From Eubacteriaceae bacterium (lineage in GTDB: Bacteria; Bacillota; Clostridia; Eubacteriales; Alkalibacteraceae): 12,058 nucleotides of DNA. Under the pieces are notes generated by a model. That model did not search any database, had not been told where the DNA came from, and worked only from the letters and a program-made list of their open reading frames with translations. Shown here one piece after another: positions 5,862 through 12,058 of the stretch; the stretch's first letter is position 1, and each line of letters starts with the position of its first letter. The DNA lies in NCBI GenBank assembly GCA_003446375.1, contig DMAW01000124.1:1-12058 (forward strand), given 5' to 3'. The position numbers and the translations under genes were made by a program.

Positions 5862-8756
5862 TCATCCGTTTATTTTAGAATTCAATATAGAGTATATATC
5901 ATCTTTAGTAGTTTGATTTCTTATTTCTTCTAAGATTTCGTTTGATTTAATAATCCTTATTAGGCTATTTATCAATTTTATATCATTTCCTCTAACTACA
6001 GGCATAAATATAATATCTACTTTTCTTCTCTCTCTGTCCCACTCTATTTCCTTTTTAAGCTTAATGACCATCAGAACTGTATCATTTACATAGACAGGCA
6101 TACCATGGGGTATTGCAACTCCACCTTTTGCAAAAGTAGTGTTCATCTCTTCACGTTGTCGCAATGACTCTAAATATTCTTTTTGAACATAACCTTTGTT
6201 ATAAAGCATAGAATAAGCATCTTCCAAAAGCTTGTCTTTTGAGTCATAAGTCTTGTTTAATAAAATAAAGTCTTTATTTAGAGCTTTCTTTTTTCCATCG
6301 ATATTCCCTTTGTTTATCATCAATTCAAAATATTTGCTGCTAATTAATTCTTCACTATATTGTATGTATGCAACTCCTTCCACTTCTGGGTTGATAGTTC
6401 CTACAATAGCAATAATGTTAAACCTCTTTTTAAGATTTTGAATCTCCTCTTTCATATCCTGAGACATCATTCCCATAGATATTACCTGCACTTTGTCGTC
6501 AACTTCTTGAATCTTTTGTTTTATAATTCCAGCCATGCCGTGTCCTGTAAGGCAGGCAGCAACAATTATCGAAGGCTTATCCATGTCATGTCCATATTCT
6601 GGCTCTGTCAACGCATATCTTGAGTTGATTATATTAAAATAAATGCTATCTAAAGTTTCTTCTGACAAATATGATTTTCTAACTGCATCGATTAAAGTTA
6701 CAATATCCACCTTGTCTACCGTTCTTGTTTTTATCCCTGTTCTTTTTGTTACAATATCGCCTATGTTCACAAGTGACCCCATGTCCGAAAAAAATAAAAT
6801 CCCGTTGCCGTTGTCAATTATTTTAGACATCTCGATTGTTTTTTCAAATATTTTTGATGGATTTTCGCTTAAAGGCATATCTATCGCAATTGGAAAATCT
6901 ACATTCATCAATTTATTGACTACTGCAATCATCTCGCTTGCAACTTTGCCATGTGATAATACTATTATTCCTATCCTATCCTCTTTGGCTTCATTCTGCC
7001 TCATAGCTTTTAGATACATCGCAATAAAGCCAACCTCGTCATCAGGAATACCGAGAGAATATTCCACTTCTAATAGCTCTGCCAATTTTCTTGCCGATTC
7101 ATATTCAACTTGGTATTGGGACTTAATCTTATTTAAGTTAGGATTTATAATACTGTGCTTATACCTAATCCTTTGTAAGGCTTCATGAATATGAATACAC
7201 AAGTGATTTAAAATATTTTTGTTTACTGTTTCAGAATTCTCCTGATTCTTCAAATAATGAACAAATTCTTCAATTATATTTAAAAGCTTTCGATCTACAA
7301 AACTTTCGATTTTTTCATCATTTAATATAGAACCTTCCGTAGACCCAGTTTCAATTTTATTAAATGCATTCAAAACGTATGTCCACAATATATTCTTAGT
7401 TTCTTCTGATCCTATATCAAGTTTTTTTATTTCAAAGTATTTGTCTTCTATCTGGTGGTATATGTCTCTAGAATAATCATATCCTCCACTGACTCCTTTG
7501 TTGATTATTTCTTTTCGGCTATTTCTGTTTGGCAAGAACACTGCATTATTAACTAAGCTTTTAATTTTTAAAATCCTTCTGTCATCAAAGTTCAGGCTTT
7601 CGCTAAATATGTTATTGTAAAGTATTTCATTTAATCCAATGTGAATTTCTTCAGATTTAAGATTTAAATTTTCAACGTAGGCATTTGCGCAAGTCACTTT
7701 GACTTCGCTTTTCAACTGACCAATATTTCCATGATATCTTTTTAGTAAAAAAGCTTCCAGCACCTTGGAGTCTATAAATACCTTAAGCCCTGTCCTATTG
7801 CATTCTTCCTGGAAAAAATGGTAAACAAGTTCAAGCTTTTCTTCTATACTTCGGTTTTCAAGTGATGGTATATCTATAGTCATATTAATTCTTCTACGAA
7901 AACTTACAAGTAACGAAGACTCTATATCCTCCGTTGTCGCACATATAAATATTACTTTAGCGCTTCTGTCATTATAAGTTTCTCCAAGTCTTCTGTATTT
8001 ACCTTTATCTAGAAGAGTAAATAAAATCTCTTGTCCTTCAGGTGGCAATCTATGGACTTCATCAAGAAATAAAACCCCATTATCTGCTTTTTCGACCAAC
8101 CCGGGCGCATCAGACTCTGCCCCGGTAAAAGAACCTTTTTTGTATCCATACAATATGGATAAAAGTAGTTGCGGATTGTCTGCATAATCTGCACAATTCA
8201 AAGTAATATATGGAGCATCATCTGCTATTACATTATTATTTACGGCAAAATCATACATACAATCTGCAAACAAGGTCTTTCCCGTTCCACTTTCACCTAC
8301 TATCAAAGTTGATAATCCAAACGGAGGATAAAGTATTGAAGCTTTGGCATGCTTTATACTCTTAACAAGACTTTTATCAAAACCAATAAGTCTTCTGAAT
8401 GTATTTTCCCTGCCAACAGCCTCAAAATCTAAAGAATGCTTTTCAAAATAAACAGGTAAATTTTCTATCAACTCTTCTGCATGCGACACCGTGATAAGTG
8501 GATCAAATTTCTTAAGCTCAATAAAAATATCATCGCTTGAGATTTCTTGGTTTCGGGAAACAATATCTACCACTAATTTCGCCAGAGCTTCTTTTTTACG
8601 TTCTCTAGAGTTTGCTATACCCATTTTTTTGCGCATATTAGTTACTGTTTCCCTTAATACATTTAGTGTTTCTGCTATTTCCTTATCGGTTAGAGGATTT
8701 AACTCATCTTCGTTTTTAATTATATCTTGTATTCTTTCTTCATTGCCAGTTTCCAA
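5862..8756 (-). CDS. LevR-type sigma-54-dependent PTS regulator with C-terminal EIIA-Fru/Mtl domain
   Basis: This is a transcriptional activator that opens sigma-54 promoters by ATP hydrolysis and is controlled by PTS phosphorylation. Domains in order: N-terminal helix-turn-helix (about 20-50); AAA+ domain (about 120-370) with Walker A GESGTGKT (154-161), sigma-54 loop GSFTGA (208-213, usually GAFTGA) and Walker B VLFLDE (228-233); one PRD (about 480-585) with H518 in NHLCIHIHEAL; EIIA-Man-like domain (about 594-700) with phospho-histidine candidate H602 in LSHG; EIIB-like segment with C735 in ACLTGHGMA (734-742); and EIIA-Fru/Mtl domain (about 825-962) with H884 in GGVAIPHG. Classical LevR ends in a second PRD, which is replaced here. 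The TTG start at 8756 has GGAGGT (8763-8768) 6 nt upstream. The gene lies 19 bp after the aldolase gene and is last in the PTS operon, so it probably controls that operon; its sigma-54 promoter would lie beyond the contig end. Confidence 0.93.
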   Translation of the reverse strand: METGNEERIQDIIKNEDELNPLTDKEIAETLNVLRETVTNMRKKMGIANSRERKKEALAKLVVDIVSRNQEISSDDIFIELKKFDPLITVSHAEELIENLPVYFEKHSLDFEAVGRENTFRRLIGFDKSLVKSIKHAKASILYPPFGLSTLIVGESGTGKTLFADCMYDFAVNNNVIADDAPYITLNCADYADNPQLLLSILYGYKKGSFTGAESDAPGLVEKADNGVLFLDEVHRLPPEGQEILFTLLDKGKYRRLGETYNDRSAKVIFICATTEDIESSLLVSFRRRINMTIDIPSLENRSIEEKLELVYHFFQEECNRTGLKVFIDSKVLEAFLLKRYHGNIGQLKSEVKVTCANAYVENLNLKSEEIHIGLNEILYNNIFSESLNFDDRRILKIKSLVNNAVFLPNRNSRKEIINKGVSGGYDYSRDIYHQIEDKYFEIKKLDIGSEETKNILWTYVLNAFNKIETGSTEGSILNDEKIESFVDRKLLNIIEEFVHYLKNQENSETVNKNILNHLCIHIHEALQRIRYKHSIINPNLNKIKSQYQVEYESARKLAELLEVEYSLGIPDDEVGFIAMYLKAMRQNEAKEDRIGIIVLSHGKVASEMIAVVNKLMNVDFPIAIDMPLSENPSKIFEKTIEMSKIIDNGNGILFFSDMGSLVNIGDIVTKRTGIKTRTVDKVDIVTLIDAVRKSYLSEETLDSIYFNIINSRYALTEPEYGHDMDKPSIIVAACLTGHGMAGIIKQKIQEVDDKVQVISMGMMSQDMKEEIQNLKKRFNIIAIVGTINPEVEGVAYIQYSEELISSKYFELMINKGNIDGKKKALNKDFILLNKTYDSKDKLLEDAYSMLYNKGYVQKEYLESLRQREEMNTTFAKGGVAIPHGMPVYVNDTVLMVIKLKKEIEWDRERRKVDIIFMPVVRGNDIKLINSLIRIIKSNEILEEIRNQTTKDDIYSILNSKING

Positions 8757-8775
8757 CTCAATACCTCCGAAAATT

Positions 8776-9609
8776 CTATATCATATTATTAGATCCTACC
8801 AACCTCATATTCTCGATTAGTTTTTCTTTGTACCCATTATATAATATATCATTGGCCTCAACAATTCTAATTGATTTCTTGCTCTTAACGTAATCTATCA
8901 ATTTATCTGATGCTGCTAAATCCAAATCAGTAAATAAGTTGATCTTATTTATACCAAATTCAACACATCTTTTTATATTTTTATCTCCTGTACCCGATGA
9001 ACCATGAAGTACTAAGGGAACGTTTACTTCTCTTTTAATTGCTTTTAGTAAATCAAAGTCAATTCTCGGATCTCCAGTATAAACACCGTGAGACGTTCCT
9101 ATTGCTACTGCCAGGCAGTCAACTTGTGTTTCTTTTACGAAAGACACTGCTTCGTCAACTTTCGTTAGTCCACTGTCTCTTGTATCTTCATAGTCTTTAC
9201 CCTGTCCAACATGTCCAAGCTCTGCCTCTACTGTCACTCCTACTGCATGAGCTATCTTGACTATTTCCTTAACTTCTTGCACATTTTCTTTATAAGGCAT
9301 TTTTGACCTGTCAACCATTACAGAGCTGTATCCTGCTTTAATCGCTTTTATAACTTGGTTAAAACTATCACTATGATCTAAATGAATCGCCACTGGTATT
9401 TTCGACTCTTTTGCAAATTTTCTTGCCACATATCCAAACTCTTCGATGTCAGCCATAACAGGGTACAGTGCCAATATTAAAGGTGATTTTTCTTGTTCAG
9501 CTGCAGCTATCGCTGCTTTAATCGTATCTTCATTCCACGCATTTGGTGCCACGACTGCATAATTTCTTTTATTAGCCTCATCTAGAAGCTCTTTCATCGT
9601 TACAATCAT
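8776..9609 (-). CDS. Class II (zinc) ketose-bisphosphate aldolase family protein
   Basis: This is a metal-dependent aldolase of the fructose/tagatose-bisphosphate family (FbaA/GatY/KbaY-like), which cleaves a phosphorylated ketose to DHAP plus an aldehyde. At 277 residues it has GatY-like length. Catalytic D78 and zinc ligand H79 sit in HLDHS, E130 in ELGHVG, H174 in GTSHGVYTGDP and H202 in LHGSSG. The phosphate-binding S204-S205 and N224/T227 (NLFTDL) are present, so a DHAP site looks intact. Departures from the common pattern are APNAWN where GAFNVNN is usual, DRS (100-102) for DGS, and HGSSGTGDKN for HGASGLP; these may alter aldehyde specificity. The ATG at 9609 has CGGAGG (9617-9622) 7 nt upstream. 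It is 23 bp after the hydroxyacid dehydrogenase gene and 19 bp before the regulator gene, in the PTS operon. It probably cleaves the product of that pathway; the actual substrate is unknown. Confidence 0.9.
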   Translation of the reverse strand: MIVTMKELLDEANKRNYAVVAPNAWNEDTIKAAIAAAEQEKSPLILALYPVMADIEEFGYVARKFAKESKIPVAIHLDHSDSFNQVIKAIKAGYSSVMVDRSKMPYKENVQEVKEIVKIAHAVGVTVEAELGHVGQGKDYEDTRDSGLTKVDEAVSFVKETQVDCLAVAIGTSHGVYTGDPRIDFDLLKAIKREVNVPLVLHGSSGTGDKNIKRCVEFGINKINLFTDLDLAASDKLIDYVKSKKSIRIVEANDILYNGYKEKLIENMRLVGSNNMI

Positions 9610-9632
9610 AATATAGCCTCCGATCTATAGTT

Positions 9633-10718
9633 TTATTTTTTTATGTTCAGGCATGTTCTTAATGATTTTTCTTGAAAAAACGGGAGCATATATTCTCTTA
9701 ATATATCAGCAGATCCTTCGGAAACATCATATCGCTGTCCAGCTATATGGGGCGTGAGTATTACATTGTCGAGCTTTAAAAGTTCACTGTCCAGCTCAAG
9801 TGGCTCTTTCCAAAATACATCTAATGCAGCTCCTGCAATTTTCTTTGTCTTTAACGCATTGATAAGTGCAATCTCGTCGATTATCTCTCCTCTTGCGACA
9901 TTTATAAAATATGTTGAAGGCTTCATCATTCCAAACATTTTCTCATCTATCAGATTTTTATTGCTCTCCACAGGAGGTATATGCAGTGTTATAAAGTCAC
10001 TTGACGATATCAAGTCTTCGAGGCTCAAGCATCTTCCGTATTCTTCAACTTTTTCTTTCGCTAGAAAAGGATCGTAAATTTGCACATCAAATCCTATTCC
10101 TTTTGCCTTTTCCGCAACCTTCTTTCCTATTTTGCCAAGTCCCACAACGCCAAATTTTTTTCCTTTTATTACAGGACCTCTAAATGAGTAAAACTCATCC
10201 CATACAGGTTCTTCTCTATTTATATCTTTATACCACCTACCTTGCCTGACATATGAATCTGCTTTTAAAATATTCCTTGCAAGCGCTAGCGCAAATGTTA
10301 TCGTTATGTCCGAAACCGGCTCAACGGATCTTCCTGGAGCATTGAATATGTATATCCCTTTTTTAGTAGCGTAGTCCATATTGATATTTACTGCATCTGA
10401 TCTACAGCATCCGATTGCTATCAAATCTTTTCCTGCATCGATTACCTGTTTTGTAATTGGCGCCGTATGGGTTATCAATACGTTGACGCCATCTATCCTA
10501 TCAATTATTTCTTCAGGAGTACCGCAATATTCATTTACAGTATCGTCTCCAATGTCATCTTTTTTGTCCCTGCTCATAGGTTTATCCATGACTATTGTAT
10601 GTGTAATAGTCTCATACTCATATCCTTTCAAAACATCTTTCATTGCACTTTGAAGATGTTCAGTGCTTACCCAGTCATCTCCAACAATAAGAACTTTTAA
10701 TTTATTTGGTATATCCAT
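9633..10718 (-). CDS. D-isomer-specific 2-hydroxyacid dehydrogenase
   Basis: This is an NAD(P)-dependent enzyme interconverting a D-2-hydroxy acid and its 2-keto acid, in the family of phosphoglycerate, erythronate-4-phosphate, glyoxylate and D-lactate dehydrogenases. It has 361 residues. The Rossmann motif GLGKIG is at 193-198, with D216 ending the next strand (IYDP), which favours NAD over NADP. The catalytic trio is complete: R276 in NVARGEIID, E305 in DVFWKEPLE and H324 in TPHIAG. There is no C-terminal ACT domain, so it is not a typical regulated serine-pathway SerA. ATG at 10718 is chosen because GGAGGA (10726-10731) lies 7 nt upstream; the in-frame TTG at 10733 overlaps that site. It lies 75 bp after EIIA, separated by a dyad element, and 23 bp before the aldolase gene. 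Its place between PTS and aldolase genes suggests oxidation of a phosphorylated sugar acid or reduction of a pathway product, which is inference. Confidence 0.92.
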   Translation of the reverse strand: MDIPNKLKVLIVGDDWVSTEHLQSAMKDVLKGYEYETITHTIVMDKPMSRDKKDDIGDDTVNEYCGTPEEIIDRIDGVNVLITHTAPITKQVIDAGKDLIAIGCCRSDAVNINMDYATKKGIYIFNAPGRSVEPVSDITITFALALARNILKADSYVRQGRWYKDINREEPVWDEFYSFRGPVIKGKKFGVVGLGKIGKKVAEKAKGIGFDVQIYDPFLAKEKVEEYGRCLSLEDLISSSDFITLHIPPVESNKNLIDEKMFGMMKPSTYFINVARGEIIDEIALINALKTKKIAGAALDVFWKEPLELDSELLKLDNVILTPHIAGQRYDVSEGSADILREYMLPFFQEKSLRTCLNIKK

Positions 10719-10747
10719 AATATTATCCTCCAATTCAAATTTGCAAT

Positions 10748-10785
10748 TGGTCGTATATTCTATATATAAAACATACGACCATCAA
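10748..10785. promoter_or_regulatory. 9-bp dyad overlapping a possible internal promoter (operator or hairpin)
   Basis: TGGTCGTAT (10748-10756) and its exact complement ATACGACCA (10773-10781) flank a 16-nt AT-rich centre in the gap between the EIIA and dehydrogenase genes. On the minus strand a possible promoter overlaps it: TTGATG (10780-10785), 17 bp, TAGAAT (10757-10762). One arm touches the -35 and the other directly follows the -10, the layout of an operator. As minus-strand RNA it would be a hairpin without a U-tract, so it is not a standard terminator there; it could instead be an mRNA stability element. The dyad is certain; its role is inferred. Confidence 0.5.
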
Positions 10786-10793
10786 TTTTTTGA

Positions 10794-11261
10794 TTAAATC
10801 AAGATGTTCTCTACAAAGATCTTCTTTGCTTCTTTTTCATCTTTCACATTAGATAGAATTTCGACATTACTCTTTTGCTTACAAAAATCAGCTATATTCC
10901 TAAGGTAATTAATTTGATTGTTTTCTCCTTTTAAAGCCATGAGAAATACAACTCCCACATCTACCTTGTTGCTTTTGTTGCTCATGTCAGCAAATTCCAC
11001 AGGTTTGTCCAATATTGCCATTACAATTGCTGGGTGATTAACATTTATTGCGTCAGAATGTGGTATAGCTATACCGATTGAACCTGTTTGCAGACCGGTG
11101 GGAAACAATTCTTCCCTATCCAATGTTGCTTGATAGTATTGTTCGTTTATGTATCCTTTAGACTTAAGATGATCCGATATTTTTTTGATAACTTCTTCCT
11201 TTGTGCTTAATTTTTTTAACAGAAGAACGTCATGAAATACTTTTTCGCCAGCGTCGCTCAT
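10794..11261 (-). CDS. PTS EIIA component, fructose/mannitol/galactitol type
   Basis: This is a cytoplasmic 155-residue phosphocarrier that takes phosphate from HPr and passes it to EIIB of a sugar-specific PTS. The EIIA-2 domain spans nearly the whole chain. The active-site histidine is H68 in GIAIPHSDA, preceded by the family pattern KGYINEQYYQATLDREE (35-51). The length and the adjacent EIIC fit a GatA-like subunit. The ATG at 11261 has AGGAGAGGA (11266-11274) 4 nt upstream. The gene starts 25 bp after the EIIC stop, so both are co-transcribed. The C-terminal domain of the operon regulator is a paralogous EIIA with the same KGY...REE...G(I/V)AIPH layout. The matching EIIB is not in the window and probably lies beyond the contig end. 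Confidence 0.94.
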   Translation of the reverse strand: MSDAGEKVFHDVLLLKKLSTKEEVIKKISDHLKSKGYINEQYYQATLDREELFPTGLQTGSIGIAIPHSDAINVNHPAIVMAILDKPVEFADMSNKSNKVDVGVVFLMALKGENNQINYLRNIADFCKQKSNVEILSNVKDEKEAKKIFVENILI

Positions 11262-11286
11262 TTAATCCTCTCCTATTACTTATTAA

Positions 11287-12017
11287 TTAAAATCCAAAAA
11301 TCATCTGCATTATTTTATACACAAGGACCAACCCTGGTGTTCCTGCTGCGTCCCATGCTGATACCATTCCGCCGGAAGCATTATATCCGAGAGAAACCGC
11401 CAAATCTGTCATCGGTCCTGCCATAATAGTTGCACCCCAGCAGAAGAAACAAATAATTATTGATAATGTTATTATATTGTGAAATATATTGCCTTCTGTT
11501 ATAGCATTTACTGCAGCGCTTTCCCATAATACGATAATTAAGCTAATTGAAGCTATCATTTGATTTCCCGGCAGCGCCAATGATATTAACAAAGCAATCG
11601 GATACATTATCAGTGTCGTTGGTATAACAGCACTGTGTCCGATTACAGTGGAACAGTCCAGTGCAATTCTTATATCATCTCTTTTCAATTTTCCTGAAAG
11701 TATCTTTCTGGCTGACTTAATTATCGGGAACCATCCTTCAACCAATATTGCACACATTCTTGGCATCAAAAGAAACGCAGCTGCCATTTTTACGCCTAGA
11801 AGAAGAGATCCCATAATGCCAATTTGGCTGAACAGTCCTATGGCAATGCCTAGCATTGTTCCCATAACTGTCGTTTCTCCAAATATTCCAAATCTTTCTT
11901 CAACCACAGATGCTTGTATGTTAATATCTTTTATTCCCGGAATCCTTCTCAAAACCCATACGATAGGCATGGCCATTACTGCTTGGAATGAAAAGTGCGT
12001 ACCGTGTGGCCAAGATC
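11287..12017 (-). CDS. PTS galactitol-family EIIC permease, N-terminal part missing
   Basis: This is the membrane channel subunit of a galactitol-type PTS, moving a sugar or polyol inward for phosphorylation by EIIB. About 242 C-terminal residues are visible, roughly the second half of a 430-450 residue GatC-type protein. The conserved PHGT motif lies at the contig edge (codons near 11998-12009), followed by IPGI, an FGIFGE segment resembling FGPFGEP of E. coli GatC, LLMPRM, IGHSAV, PGNQ and GGMVSAWDAAGTPG. Several membrane helices are evident. Genomic coding runs to 12017, where adapter sequence begins and creates a TGA spanning the junction (12016-12018). The in-frame ATG at 11976 is therefore an internal methionine and not the start. 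The gene is 25 bp upstream of EIIA in the same operon. Galactitol itself is not implied: this EIIC family serves several polyols, pentitols and sugar derivatives, and the enzymes downstream do not match the galactitol pathway. Confidence 0.92.
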
Positions 12018-12058
12018 AGATCGGAAGGGCGTCGGGTAGGGACAGGGTGGAGGTCTCG
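12018..12058 (+). other. Illumina TruSeq adapter sequence at contig end (artefact)
   Basis: From AGATCGGAAG onward, 35 of the final 41 bases match the TruSeq universal adapter as it appears at the 3' end of a read through a short insert. Five of the six mismatches are changes to G and one is to C, which looks like low-quality sequencing and not biology. The match starts exactly where EIIC reading breaks. This stretch should be trimmed. Confidence 0.95.

Noticed and set aside
6643..7188. 181-codon open frame on the plus strand inside the regulator gene
   Set aside because: It is antisense to the EIIA-Man/PRD region of a well-supported protein, has no ribosome site or family motifs, and is low complexity, as expected of a shadow frame.
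10719..10793. Sigma-54 (-24/-12) promoter for the regulator to act on
   Set aside because: No GG-N10-GC pair close to the consensus was seen in this gap or other intergenic stretches; the true site is probably beyond the contig end.
10748..10796. Dyad after EIIA read as an intrinsic terminator
   Set aside because: The T-run (TTTTTT) follows the hairpin only on the plus strand, where no gene lies upstream; on the operon strand no U-tract follows, so it would not terminate the PTS transcript by the standard mechanism.
11287..12017. Naming the operon as the galactitol (gat) operon
   Set aside because: The EIIC/EIIA families fit, but GatD is replaced by a 2-hydroxyacid dehydrogenase and the aldolase is diverged, so the substrate cannot be assigned.

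Overview
The window is AT-rich, has strong GGAGG-type ribosome binding sites, frequent TTG/GTG starts and Gram-positive-style gene families. It therefore looks like a low-GC Firmicute, most likely an anaerobic clostridium-type organism; this is an inference from style and not from a marker gene. The last 41 bases are not genomic. They match an Illumina TruSeq adapter, so the right edge is the end of an assembled contig and not a natural boundary.

Left part (1-3886, all minus strand). Reading along the minus strand, a membrane acyltransferase (acyltransferase-3 family, with its own sigma-A-type promoter) is followed by NAD-dependent alanine dehydrogenase (ald, own promoter). Next come a cysteine synthase-type PLP enzyme and an ABC transporter ATPase cut by the left edge. 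The last two are only 27 bp apart and are probably co-transcribed.

Middle (4066-5798, plus strand). A two-gene operon, divergent from the acyltransferase, encodes an ECF-transporter substrate-binding (S) subunit and a class V PLP aminotransferase of the alanine/serine-glyoxylate type. It ends in a hairpin terminator that also serves the converging minus-strand operon.

Right part (5862-12017, minus strand). This is a sugar or polyol phosphotransferase (PTS) operon read from the contig end inward: galactitol-type EIIC (N-terminal half missing), EIIA, D-2-hydroxyacid dehydrogenase, class II DHAP-type aldolase, and a 964-residue sigma-54-dependent LevR-type activator. The EIIB gene, the operon promoter and any sigma-54 site must lie beyond the contig end. 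The likely logic is that PTS imports and phosphorylates a substrate, the dehydrogenase oxidises or reduces it or a product, the aldolase splits a phosphorylated intermediate, and the activator senses PTS phosphorylation through several PTS-like domains. The substrate cannot be named. The dehydrogenase is not the zinc polyol dehydrogenase of the galactitol pathway, so this may be an undescribed pathway for a sugar acid or related compound. The activator joins a LevR-type front to an MtlR-type back. A 9-bp dyad overlapping a possible promoter sits inside the operon, ahead of the dehydrogenase.
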